Assembly: GCA_964633465.1 (NCBI GenBank)
Contig: CAZWGB010000004.1
Span: 1 to 44,344 of the forward strand
Direction of reading: 5' to 3'
Length of the DNA stretch: 44,344 nucleotides
Source of the DNA: DTSX01 sp964633465
Lineage (GTDB): Bacteria; Pseudomonadota; Gammaproteobacteria; Steroidobacterales; UBA11654
Part shown: one piece after another, positions 26,419 to 34,156 of the stretch
Layout of the letters: each line of letters opens with the position of its first letter
Numbering within the stretch: the stretch's first letter is position 1
Made by a program: the position numbers and the translations under genes
Notes under the pieces: generated by a model
Database searches by the model: none
What the model saw: only the letters and a program-made list of their open reading frames with translations
What the model was told of the DNA's origin: nothing

Positions 26419-27174
26419 ATGAATAAAGCTGAGTGTATCGTAGTAAGTGGTGGCTTTGACCCTATTCATGTTGGGCATCTAAAAATGTTTAAGGAAGCTT
26501 CAGAGCTTGCACCTAAGTTAATCGTGATAGTAAACGATGACAATTTTTTAATTGAGAAGAAAGGTTATGTTTTTATGCCCCTAGCAGAGAGGGTAGAGAT
26601 AATCGAAGGTTTTGGTGTTGTCGATATGGTTGTTGAATCAACAGATGCAGATTTAACTGTTTGTAAAACTCTTGAATGGCTTTCAAAAAAAGAAAATGTA
26701 AAAATTTTTGCCAATGGCGGTGACAGAGATAGTAAAGATACAATTCCCGAGGCAGAAGTATGCGAGAAAAATAATATTGCAATGAAATTTAATGTCGGAG
26801 GGGGAAAAATCCAATCCAGTTCAAGCTTAGTTTCAAATGAAATCATCAAACCTTGGGGATCTTACAAAACTTTTGAAAAAGACAAGGGTTTTCTTGTGAA
26901 GAGAATCACTATAGTCCCAGGTGAATTACTATCACTTCAATCTCACAAACATAGAAGTGAGCATTGGTTGGTAGCTTCAGGGGTAGCAACTGTTGAATGT
27001 GATGGTGAGAAAAGTTATCTAAATCAATTCGAATCTATTTCAATTCCACAAGGTGCTAAACACAGATTATCTAACGAGAGCAAAGAATTTTTGCAGGTTA
27101 TTGAAGTACAGTTTGGTGAGCGTCTTAGCGAAACAGATATTACCCGCTATGAAGACAAATATAAGAGGGAATAA
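26419..27174 (+). CDS. Cytidylyltransferase-like nucleotidyltransferase fused to mannose-6-phosphate isomerase-type cupin
   Basis: 251 residues with two domains. Residues 5-135 are a nucleotidyltransferase of the RfaE2/TagD/CTP-transferase kind: GGFDPIHVGH carries the HxGH site, then VNDDNFL and FANGGDRD. Residues about 145-250 are a cupin matching the C-terminal domain of type II phosphomannose isomerase/mannose-1-phosphate guanylyltransferase proteins: KPWGSY, SLQSHKHRSEHW, VASGVATV and ISIPQGAKHRL. The combined protein would act on sugar or polyol phosphates, and the cupin suggests mannose/fructose-6-phosphate isomerisation. Its place 155 bases downstream of the mannosylation genes, same strand, suggests a role in making an activated sugar. 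The exact reaction is unknown. The 155-base spacer holds no clear terminator. Confidence 0.75.
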   Translation: MNKAECIVVSGGFDPIHVGHLKMFKEASELAPKLIVIVNDDNFLIEKKGYVFMPLAERVEIIEGFGVVDMVVESTDADLTVCKTLEWLSKKENVKIFANGGDRDSKDTIPEAEVCEKNNIAMKFNVGGGKIQSSSSLVSNEIIKPWGSYKTFEKDKGFLVKRITIVPGELLSLQSHKHRSEHWLVASGVATVECDGEKSYLNQFESISIPQGAKHRLSNESKEFLQVIEVQFGERLSETDITRYEDKYKRE

Positions 27175-27181
27175 TAAATCA

Positions 27182-27197
27182 TTGACTGACGAGTCAA
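27182..27197. repeat. Inverted repeat TTGACT-GACG-AGTCAA
   Basis: A perfect 6-bp dyad with a 4-base loop, located between the stops of two convergent genes. There is no U-tract on either side, so it would be a weak terminator at best. The same arms recur at 32445-32461. Confidence 0.35.
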
Positions 27198-27208
27198 AAT
27201 GAATTTCA

Positions 27209-27625
27209 TTATTTAATCTGAGAAAGTACAAATTCGAGCGCTGCTTCTGCAGATGCAAAATCTTTTTTTAGAAACGCTGATTCAGATGGAGTTTCACACC
27301 CTTCTTTTTCAAAACCCTGTAATTTTTCTAAATCAAATTTCTGTCGTCTCCAGATAGACACTGCGAAGGGTGTTTCATTGATGATTTTGCCATTGAGAGG
27401 ATTGGTGGCAAGTAGCGCTCTGATTGAGATATTAAATGGGCCTGACTGGATAATGGCACCATCGTTTTTTTGACTGTTTTGATTGTTTTGATTGTTTTCA
27501 AATTCAATCTGCAACTGTGGGTTGGGTTTTGAAATTAGAGTCTTGAGTTTATCTTGGATGGGAGCAAAAAGTTCTGCTCTTGCCTCACTTACAAGAACAG
27601 CTGGGTCTTGCTCCAAATTCTTCAT
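27209..27625 (-). CDS. Unknown protein, 138 residues
   Basis: No family recognised. No signal peptide or membrane segment. The N-terminal half is Glu/Asn/Gln-rich (a run around QNNQNSQKND near residues 46-54) and may be flexible. The C-terminal half (FNISIRALLATNPLNGKIINETPFAVSIWRRQKFDL) has alternating strand-like character, and the end is helical (FASAEAALEFVLSQ). It starts six bases after the stop of a 49-residue membrane-peptide gene and lacks a clear ribosome site, which suggests translational coupling. Codon use looks like the neighbours. Confidence 0.65.
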   Translation of the reverse strand: MKNLEQDPAVLVSEARAELFAPIQDKLKTLISKPNPQLQIEFENNQNNQNSQKNDGAIIQSGPFNISIRALLATNPLNGKIINETPFAVSIWRRQKFDLEKLQGFEKEGCETPSESAFLKKDFASAEAALEFVLSQIK

Positions 27626-27631
27626 TTAGTA

Positions 27632-27781
27632 TTACTCAGTCGAACTAGTAGACTGAATACCAGTCTCCAAAGAGCCTAAAATTTTTTCTTTTTTCTTTGT
27701 TTCCAGATAGACAGAGATCAAAGTGAGAGCAATGCATACAATGATAATAATGGTGGGGATTGTCTTTGCTGATCTGTTCAT
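27632..27781 (-). CDS. Small single-pass membrane protein, 49 residues
   Basis: An ATG at 27781 opens a 49-codon frame to the TAA at 27632-27634. A short basic N-terminus (MNRSAK) precedes one hydrophobic segment (about residues 8-25, rich in Ile/Leu/Val), then a Lys/Glu stretch (ETKKKEKI) and a Ser/Thr-rich tail, so the topology is probably N-in. No ribosome site is obvious. Its place 50 bases downstream of the lipid kinase gene and 6 bases upstream of the 138-residue unknown makes a small operon plausible. No family recognised; it could be a chance frame. Confidence 0.5.
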   Translation of the reverse strand: MNRSAKTIPTIIIIVCIALTLISVYLETKKKEKILGSLETGIQSTSSTE

Positions 27782-27831
27782 AAGAGCATGATCTCAGATG
27801 ACCAATCCACAATCCAGTTCTTTGAATACTT

Positions 27832-28740
27832 TTAAAGATCAGCGAATATTTTTAATGCATTGGGTATCACCGAGACATCAATCGGGGTGTTGCCAATGTT
27901 TTCTCCATCGATATTTAAAAGGTCGCCTTTGGTTTGAATAGAGAAAGCTTCTACTTGTCGGTATTCAACTAATGGGTCAAAAATATGGCTGCCAGAAAAT
28001 AGTTGTGAAAAAATTTTGATCGCTCTCAACTTTGAAACATCTCTGACCAAAATTGCATCAATGAGGCCGTCATTTAATTTTGCATGGGGGGCCATTTTCA
28101 TGCCTTTGCCAGTATGAATCGTATTCATAGCAACAAAAAAGAGATGCTTACTGTCAATCAAATCATCTCCTAGGTTTATTTTCAAATGACGTTTTTTAAA
28201 AAACATCATGATGTTTATGATTGCAGAAATCGAATAGCGCATTGGCCCAAGCCATCGCAATTGATCTGCTTTGATATTCACATCAGAAGCCATACCCCAA
28301 CCAATGATGTTGAATGCGTATGAAATTTCTTGGTCATGCACCATCCGAAAAACATCAATGAAACTCACCTTCCCATCAATGATTTGACGAGCTGCCTTGA
28401 TTGGGTCTCGGCATCTTAAATCCTCAATGAAAGCATTGCCGGTTCCACCAGGGATAATTCCTAGAGGAACACTTTTTGCTTTACCTGATTTCATTAAGCC
28501 ATCAACTGCCTCATGTATTGTGCCGTCTCCTCCTAGAACACATAAACCATCAAACTCAGATAAATCCCTATTAATAATAAAGTCTGTAATAGATCCAGGG
28601 TAGTCACTAAAATACTTAACATTTTGGACAGAAGAAGTCTCAAAGAGTGGTTGAATTTTGCTAAAAATTTTAGTCGTTTTTCCGCCTCCGGCTGTCGGAT
28701 TGACTAAAATACAAAATTTCTTTCTCTTAATTTGTTTCAT
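27832..28740 (-). CDS. Diacylglycerol/lipid kinase family protein (YegS/DagK-like)
   Basis: Transfers phosphate from ATP to a lipid hydroxyl such as diacylglycerol. From the ATG at 28740 it has 302 residues. Motifs: ILVNPTAGGG at the N-terminus, the catalytic LGGDGTIHEA, IPGGTGNAF, and NIDGEN in the C-terminal beta-sandwich domain. An in-frame TTG at 28806 would add 22 hydrophobic/basic residues (FVIKRIKIYFLV) not typical of the family. However, the AAGG before the ATG is directly adjacent to it, so the start is not certain. Confidence 0.85.
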   Translation of the reverse strand: MKQIKRKKFCILVNPTAGGGKTTKIFSKIQPLFETSSVQNVKYFSDYPGSITDFIINRDLSEFDGLCVLGGDGTIHEAVDGLMKSGKAKSVPLGIIPGGTGNAFIEDLRCRDPIKAARQIIDGKVSFIDVFRMVHDQEISYAFNIIGWGMASDVNIKADQLRWLGPMRYSISAIINIMMFFKKRHLKINLGDDLIDSKHLFFVAMNTIHTGKGMKMAPHAKLNDGLIDAILVRDVSKLRAIKIFSQLFSGSHIFDPLVEYRQVEAFSIQTKGDLLNIDGENIGNTPIDVSVIPNALKIFADL

Positions 28741-28810
28741 CCTTACTAAAAAATATATCTTTATCCTCTTTATTACAAAGCCAATAAGATTTATACTCCT
28801 TGGCAAAACA

Positions 28811-28828
28811 TAAGACAGCTTTGTCTTA
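28811..28828. repeat. Inverted repeat in divergent promoter region (possible operator)
   Basis: TAAGACA-GCTT-TGTCTTA is a perfect 7-bp dyad. It lies 32 bases upstream of the cytochrome c5 start and between two divergent genes. A TATACT at 28792-28797 could be a -10 element for the plus-strand gene, placing the dyad just downstream of the start of transcription. It may be a regulator site; no U-tract follows. Confidence 0.4.
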
Positions 28829-28860
28829 CCCAGTGAATATCAAGTAAAAAAGGAGTTGTT

Positions 28861-29361
28861 TTGAGTGACTCAGGACTAGGTTTCTCCCCATTTAGATTTA
28901 TTCTTCTGATCGTTGTTATTGCTATTAGTATATTGGTATTTGAGCTGGTCAGTGATTTCGGCGGTGGCTTAATCAAGGGCCAAGTCAAAAGAACAACCAG
29001 CAAATTCAACCAACAAGACAACACAGTACCTGTTTTTGTTTTAACCCAAAAAGAAGAACAACCAGTCAACACTGCAATACAAGAATCAACTCCACCAACA
29101 GTAATAGCTGCATTGAGTGGAGAAGAAGTTTACAACTCTGCCTGCATTGCATGCCATATGACAGGTGCTGGTGGAGCTCCTCTTCTAAGTGATGTTGGCG
29201 CATGGGAGGCGCGCGTTGCACAAGGTAAGCCGTTGCTAATTCAACGTGCTGTGGAAGGGTACATAGGTGAGATGGGAATAATGCCAGCCAAAGGTGGTCG
29301 CCTTGACCTTTCTGATGAAGAAGTTGAAAACGCAATCACCTATATGCTAGACCAACTTTAA
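28861..29361 (+). CDS. Membrane-anchored cytochrome c5-like protein
   Basis: 166 residues, TTG start with AGGAG five bases upstream. One N-terminal membrane segment (about 12-30) anchors a flexible linker (about 35-85) and a class-I c domain with a single C-x-x-CH (SACIACHMTGAGGAPLL) and a distal methionine in GIMPAKGG. Cytochromes c5 normally have a second Cys pair (CSDCSD-like) after the PAKGG segment; here that position reads RLDLSDEE, so the extra disulfide is missing. It would carry electrons on the periplasmic face. It is followed after 5 bases by an OsmC gene. Confidence 0.87.
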   Translation: MSDSGLGFSPFRFILLIVVIAISILVFELVSDFGGGLIKGQVKRTTSKFNQQDNTVPVFVLTQKEEQPVNTAIQESTPPTVIAALSGEEVYNSACIACHMTGAGGAPLLSDVGAWEARVAQGKPLLIQRAVEGYIGEMGIMPAKGGRLDLSDEEVENAITYMLDQL

Positions 29362-29366
29362 TCCTG

Positions 29367-29771
29367 ATGACAACTTCGGTCGTTTTTTATTCTGGCAATC
29401 TTAGAACGGAAAGCCAGCACCTTCAATCCGGAGAAACAATTACCACGGATGCTCCTATCGACAACAAAGGAACTGGACAAGCATTTTCACCAACTGATCT
29501 TGCTGCAACCTCTCTGGCAAACTGCATGATGACCGTTATGGGAATTGTTGCCAATCGAAACAACATTGATATAGAGGGCGCCCGTGCTAATGTTGAGAAG
29601 TTTATGGGTGTCAATCCAAGGCGGATTGTTGAAATAAAAATTGATTTTCATTTCCCTATTAGCTACGACACCGCAACCAAGACACTGCTTGAACAAGCAG
29701 CGTTGAATTGTCCAGTTGCTAGAAGCCTCTCCGAATCAATCTCTCAAAATGTTCATTTCAACTACGGCTGA
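29367..29771 (+). CDS. OsmC/Ohr family peroxidase-like protein
   Basis: 134 residues with the OsmC family layout: a beta-rich N-terminus (VVFYSGNLRTESQHL), FSPTDLAATSLANC with the first redox Cys, and a second Cys in LNCPVARSLS near the C-terminus. The two-Cys spacing suggests thiol-dependent reduction of organic hydroperoxides, close to the YhfA subgroup. Located 5 bases after the cytochrome c5 gene, it probably shares its transcript. Confidence 0.85.
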   Translation: MTTSVVFYSGNLRTESQHLQSGETITTDAPIDNKGTGQAFSPTDLAATSLANCMMTVMGIVANRNNIDIEGARANVEKFMGVNPRRIVEIKIDFHFPISYDTATKTLLEQAALNCPVARSLSESISQNVHFNYG

Positions 29772-29794
29772 TGTGCTAAGTAAGGCATATCTTG

Positions 29795-30028
29795 TTATTT
29801 AATTTGTGCCTCCAATTCTTCAATCCGCTGTTGAAGATCATTTAACTCAGTAGCCTGCTTTGATTGGAGTTCCTCCAATTCAGATCGTTCGACTAAATCC
29901 ATTCTATTAATCGCATCTTTTACAAGAAATTTAATATTCTTCTCCATATCTTGTTTCATTTGCGATGCAGATTCAGGAAGTAGCGCCGATAATTTCCTAC
30001 CCCAATCTTCGAAATTATTGTTGTCCAT
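29795..30028 (-). CDS. ubiK: Ubiquinone biosynthesis accessory factor UbiK
   Basis: 77-residue BMFP-domain protein (YqiC family): FEDWGRKLSALLPES, KFLVKDAINRMDLVERSELEEL, then a C-terminal coiled coil (LNDLQQRIEELEAQI). In E. coli UbiK helps UbiJ and the Ubi complex in aerobic ubiquinone synthesis. The ATG has AAGGAA about 7 bases upstream. ubiE and ubiB lie 3 to 6 kb away in this window. Confidence 0.88.
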   Translation of the reverse strand: MDNNNFEDWGRKLSALLPESASQMKQDMEKNIKFLVKDAINRMDLVERSELEELQSKQATELNDLQQRIEELEAQIK

Positions 30029-30180
30029 AATCGATTCCTTCGTAAAACTTAAGTATTATCATTAATAATAAGGAGGCTGATTGGATTAGCCAATAATTAT
30101 AAAAAAATAAACATCATAACCGAGCAACAAAAAAGCGAATCGCCAGAAAATTTTTAGTTGGTGCGTAGTTTTTGGAGAAA

Positions 30181-31260
30181 ATGAGCAAACAACAATCATT
30201 GCAGAAAAACGCATCATCCTCACTAACTGCTGAGCCTCAAAAGAAAAACGCCTCTAAAACTGCTCTGTGGTTTGTCTTAATAATAATATTAATCTTTGCT
30301 GGCGGTGGCTTAGCTTGGTATGGACAACAGATAGTCAGCTCAATAAAAGCTTCTCTTGATCAAAATAATCAACAAATTGAAACCATTTCACAAACCCTGA
30401 ATGCCAATGGAGATGAGCTGACTTCTATTGTTGCTGGCCAAGAAAACATGAAGGAAATGTTTAAAACCCAAAATTTTAATCTGGAACAATTAAGAAACAG
30501 AGATGTAGAACTACAACAAACCTTGATAAGGCTGCAAAACCAAATAAACGAAGTATCGACAATATCCTCTGAGAGTGATGATTATTGGCTGAGGAATCAA
30601 GCTATATACTTCTTAAATATAGCAAAAACTGAGCTCTCCTTGTTTGGCAATAAAACATCTGCAAAATCAGCACTGATTGCTGCACAAAAATCTGTTCTAC
30701 AAATGCCTGTTCAATATCAAAGCGTTGATCAATCAATACAATCGGCTTTATTGAAACTGGACCCAGAAGGCCACAACAACAAAAGAAGCGAAATTCTCAT
30801 CAGTTTGCAAAACATTAACAATTCAATAGACCCGCTTGTTTTCAACACAATTGACTCACAGCAGCTGGTAGAAAAAGACAATGGCCAACAGAATACCCGA
30901 TCGGTGCTTGAGAATACATGGCAAAAAATAGTTGCTGCATTCAAGAATCTCGTTGTTGTGAGAAGCAACAACGATGCACAAAGTTTAAAACTTAATGCAA
31001 CCCAGAAACAAATCACCAAGACACTTATTGGTCTGCAACTTGAGATGATAAAATTAGCAATTTTGCAGAACAATGATGACGAATATCAAGCTTCACTTAA
31101 CAACTGTATTGAGCTTATAGAAGCTAATTTAAGGACTAATGTGCCTGCTGTGAAAGTCTTGATAGACCAACTCATTGTTTTAAAAAATTTCGAGTTGAAG
31201 CAATCCATCCCAGAAATTGATGATGCATTGGCTTTGCTTGAGGAAACACATACATCATGA
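30181..31260 (+). CDS. hemX: HemX family membrane protein
   Basis: 359 residues from the ATG at 30181 (GGAG just upstream; the TTG at 30172 lies on that site). A polar N-terminal tail, one membrane segment (about 27-46), then long coiled-coil/helical periplasmic regions (QNNQQIETISQTLN; QQTLIRLQNQINEV) and the HemX-type segment YWLRNQAIYFLNIAKTEL. HemX is often annotated as a uroporphyrinogen methyltransferase, but no methyltransferase motif is present. Its role in haem synthesis is unproven. It overlaps hemY as ATGA. hemC and hemD, usual upstream partners, are absent here. Confidence 0.85.
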   Translation: MSKQQSLQKNASSSLTAEPQKKNASKTALWFVLIIILIFAGGGLAWYGQQIVSSIKASLDQNNQQIETISQTLNANGDELTSIVAGQENMKEMFKTQNFNLEQLRNRDVELQQTLIRLQNQINEVSTISSESDDYWLRNQAIYFLNIAKTELSLFGNKTSAKSALIAAQKSVLQMPVQYQSVDQSIQSALLKLDPEGHNNKRSEILISLQNINNSIDPLVFNTIDSQQLVEKDNGQQNTRSVLENTWQKIVAAFKNLVVVRSNNDAQSLKLNATQKQITKTLIGLQLEMIKLAILQNNDDEYQASLNNCIELIEANLRTNVPAVKVLIDQLIVLKNFELKQSIPEIDDALALLEETHTS

Positions 31261-32420
31261 AAATATTTTTATGGACCCTGTTTCTGTTATTGCTAATCGG
31301 ACTTGGAGTTAATTTTTTGTTAGAGGACAATGGTTATGTCCTGATTCAATTTCTCGAATACTCTCTAGAAACATCTTTGCCAATTTTTGGGCTAATACTA
31401 GTGGCCGTTTATCTTCTGGTCCGCCTTATTGCTGTGGTATGGAGCTCACCTAGCATCCTAAAGCAGAGGCTGACGGCAAAAAAAAGAGAGAAAACTAATC
31501 AACACATCTTAGATGGGTTGAAATTAATGGGTATTGGGGAATTTACTAAAGCTGTGAAGAAAATAAAATCTGCTGTCAGTGATGAGGATGGCTCAGTGTT
31601 GCCTTACTTAATAGCCGCTGAAGCATCTGTAAAAGATGAAAATACTGAAAGCTACAAAGATTGGCTTGAACAAGCTAAACAAAAATCTCCAGAAATAGAA
31701 ACATTTATCAACCTATATGCGGCAAAACTTATGATTGAAGCAAAAAATTATGATGCTGCCCTTCAAGCCATTAATACAACTCTAATAGATGAACCTAATA
31801 ACCCAGAACTACTAAAGTTGTTATCCCAAGTTTTTTATGAGATCTCTGATTGGCAATCATTGACTCAAAAAGCCAGAACAATCCTCAGTCAAACAGGAAA
31901 GGATCCAAAGTTAGAGCGATTTTTTACCAAGGCATTTACCCATCAAAGCAGGACATTTTCAGGAAATACAGAAAAACTCAAGGATTTATGGGGACAATTG
32001 CCCTCTGTAATAGAAAATGAACCCTCTGTTTTGGCGGCAAGACTCGAATCGATCATGGCAGATGGACAACACGAGAGTGCAGAAAAAGAACTTAGAAAAG
32101 CAATCCCCAAGACGTGGGACCTTGAGCTCATTAAACTTTATGCAAAACTTGATGCTCCCGATCTCGCAACACTTAGTAAACGCGTTGACCGCTGGCTAGT
32201 AGACCGGCCTCGAGATCCCTACTTATGGCTTGCTGCAAGTCAATTGGCAAAACGTGATGAATTTTGGACACAAGCAAAGCAATTTCTGGAAAGATCTATT
32301 GACAACAAAGAAACCGCTTTAGCATATAATGAATTAGGGTTGATTTTGCTTGAATTAGGACAAGAAGATGAAGCGATTCAAACCTTCAAAAAAGCTCTGG
32401 ATCTGAGCAAAAATCAATAA
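31257..32420 (+). CDS. hemY: HemY family TPR membrane protein
   Basis: 387 residues with two N-terminal hydrophobic segments (about 1-20 and 38-60) and a tetratricopeptide-repeat helical body. The last repeat (ALAYNELGLILLELGQEDEAIQTFKKAL) is a textbook TPR. This is the gammaproteobacterial HemY, which is unrelated to protoporphyrinogen oxidase HemY of Bacillus. It is thought to act as a scaffold in tetrapyrrole metabolism. The start overlaps the hemX stop by four bases. Confidence 0.85.
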   Translation: MKIFLWTLFLLLLIGLGVNFLLEDNGYVLIQFLEYSLETSLPIFGLILVAVYLLVRLIAVVWSSPSILKQRLTAKKREKTNQHILDGLKLMGIGEFTKAVKKIKSAVSDEDGSVLPYLIAAEASVKDENTESYKDWLEQAKQKSPEIETFINLYAAKLMIEAKNYDAALQAINTTLIDEPNNPELLKLLSQVFYEISDWQSLTQKARTILSQTGKDPKLERFFTKAFTHQSRTFSGNTEKLKDLWGQLPSVIENEPSVLAARLESIMADGQHESAEKELRKAIPKTWDLELIKLYAKLDAPDLATLSKRVDRWLVDRPRDPYLWLAASQLAKRDEFWTQAKQFLERSIDNKETALAYNELGLILLELGQEDEAIQTFKKALDLSKNQ

Positions 32421-32444
32421 GTGTTAATTCAATGAAATATACTT

Positions 32445-32461
32445 TTGACTAAAATAGTCAA
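32445..32461. repeat. Inverted repeat TTGACT-AAAAT-AGTCAA
   Basis: A perfect 6-bp dyad with a 5-base AT centre in the 68-base hemY-xerC gap. The arms are identical to those of the dyad at 27182-27197, while the loop differs. It could be a regulator site upstream of xerC or a weak terminator after hemY. Confidence 0.35.
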
Positions 32462-32488
32462 TGGAAAAAGTATCAAACAATTTGTCCT

Positions 32489-33388
32489 ATGAATAAAAAT
32501 GCAGAGCAAATACGAGAAAATTTTCTCCATCATTTAGAGACTGAAAAACGATTCTCTGCGAATACTGTTGCAAGTTACCGTAGGGATCTTGAAAGCCTGG
32601 AAAAATATTGCTTAGATCAGAAAATTACAGTTTGGCGAAATTTAAAAACACATCATCTCAGAACTTACACTGCCAAAATCTTTAGCCGTGGCCTAGGCCC
32701 TCGAAGTATTCAAAGAAGACTCTCTGGCATCCGTAGCTTTATGAACTATCTTCTTAGAGAGGGCTTGATCAAATCCAACCCAGCCAGCGGCATTAAAACT
32801 CCCAAAGCACCTAAACGCTTACCGAATGTGCTAGATGTTGACCAAATTAACCAATTATTAAATATCCGAGAAACCAGTCCAACTAGTCTGCGTGACAAGG
32901 CCATTTTGGAATTACTCTATTCTTCAGGCTTAAGACTCTCAGAGCTGGTGAATCTAAACCCGATTGATTTAAATCTAAAGGATAAAAGTTTGATGGTAAT
33001 GGGAAAAGGTGGAAAAACAAGATTGGTCCCCATAGGTCAAAAAGCAATAGAAGCTGTCAATCAATGGCTTGATGTCAGGAGCAAGCTTGCAAAAACGGAC
33101 GAAGAAGCATTGTTTGTAGGGACAAAAGGAGTGCGCTTGGGTCAGCGTGCCATCCAAGCTCGGATCACTCACTGGGGCAAGAAAAATGGAATTCAGCAGG
33201 GTGTCTATCCACATTTACTAAGGCACAGTTTTGCAACCCATCTTTTAGAAGCCAGCGGTGATTTACGAGCTGTGCAAGAATTATTGGGCCATAAAGACAT
33301 TAGTAGTACACAAATTTATACCCATCTTGATTTTCAACATCTTGCAGAAACATACGATAAAGCTCATCCGCGATCTGGAAAAAAATAA
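32489..33388 (+). CDS. xerC: Tyrosine recombinase XerC
   Basis: Site-specific recombinase that with XerD resolves chromosome dimers at dif. 299 residues, full length. The N-terminal SAM-like core-binding domain (FLHHLETEKRFSANTVASYRRDL) is followed by the catalytic domain with all six expected residues: R149 (GLRLSEL), K173 (GKGGK), H242 and R245 (HLLRHSFATH), H268 (LGHKDIS) and Y277 (TQIYTHL). XerC is favoured over XerD by the LNPIDL/HPRSGKK ending. ubiE starts two bases after its stop. Confidence 0.92.
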   Translation: MNKNAEQIRENFLHHLETEKRFSANTVASYRRDLESLEKYCLDQKITVWRNLKTHHLRTYTAKIFSRGLGPRSIQRRLSGIRSFMNYLLREGLIKSNPASGIKTPKAPKRLPNVLDVDQINQLLNIRETSPTSLRDKAILELLYSSGLRLSELVNLNPIDLNLKDKSLMVMGKGGKTRLVPIGQKAIEAVNQWLDVRSKLAKTDEEALFVGTKGVRLGQRAIQARITHWGKKNGIQQGVYPHLLRHSFATHLLEASGDLRAVQELLGHKDISSTQIYTHLDFQHLAETYDKAHPRSGKK

Positions 33389-33390
33389 CG

Positions 33391-34137
33391 ATGGACAATA
33401 AAAAAGCATATGACTTTGGTTACCAGGAGGTTACCGAAAAAGAAAAAACAGAAAAAGTTAGCACTGTTTTTGATTCTGTTGCCAACAAGTACGATTTGAT
33501 GAATGACCTCATGTCTTTTGGGCTGCATCGATTTTGGAAAAAATTTACCATGATGCACACTGGGCTGGATAAGGGCATGTCTGCATTGGATGTGGCTGGT
33601 GGAACTGGTGATTTAGCATCCAATCTACACCGACAAGTAGGGGATCAAGGATTGGTTGTATTAACAGACATCAATTTTAATATGCTGCAAAAGGGCCGCT
33701 CCAAACTATTGGATCAGGGCAAACTTAACAATATCCAGTTGGTTCAAGCCAATGCTGAATTACTGCCTTTTCCAGATAACATGTTTGATTGTGTCACAAT
33801 CGGCTTTGGATTGAGAAATGTAACCCGCAAAAAGAAGACCTTGGCTTCAATTTTGAAAAGTATCAAACATGGGGGGCGTTTATTGATCTTGGAGTTTTCA
33901 AAACCGAACGAGCTCATCAGTCCATTGTATGATTTTTATTCTTTTAATGTTCTTCCAAAACTTGGTGAATGGGTTGTCAATGATGCTGGCAGTTATCAAT
34001 ATTTGGCAGAATCCATTCGCATGCACCCAGATCAAGAAAGTCTTAAAGATATGATGCAGGAAACTGGTTATGTAAATTGTGAATATTTTAATCTAAGCGG
34101 TGGTATTGTTGCGTTGCACGTAGGCCATAAAATTTGA
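33391..34137 (+). CDS. ubiE: Ubiquinone/menaquinone biosynthesis methyltransferase UbiE
   Basis: SAM-dependent C-methyltransferase of ubiquinone synthesis. 248 residues: KVSTVFDSVANKYDLMNDLMSFGLHRFWK, SAM motif I LDVAGGTGDLA, DINFNMLQ, NAELLPFPDNMFDCVTIGFGLRNV, LEFSKP and the C-terminal GGIVALHVGHK. It is tightly linked to xerC upstream and ubiB downstream. In many gammaproteobacteria ubiJ lies between ubiE and ubiB; here only 19 bases separate them. Confidence 0.95.
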   Translation: MDNKKAYDFGYQEVTEKEKTEKVSTVFDSVANKYDLMNDLMSFGLHRFWKKFTMMHTGLDKGMSALDVAGGTGDLASNLHRQVGDQGLVVLTDINFNMLQKGRSKLLDQGKLNNIQLVQANAELLPFPDNMFDCVTIGFGLRNVTRKKKTLASILKSIKHGGRLLILEFSKPNELISPLYDFYSFNVLPKLGEWVVNDAGSYQYLAESIRMHPDQESLKDMMQETGYVNCEYFNLSGGIVALHVGHKI

Positions 34138-34156
34138 TGTTTATTTGGACACAAAA

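Noticed and set aside
32489..33388. Phage or integron integrase suggesting a mobile element
   Set aside because: The sequence is a standard chromosomal XerC in a housekeeping context, with no attachment repeats or phage genes nearby.
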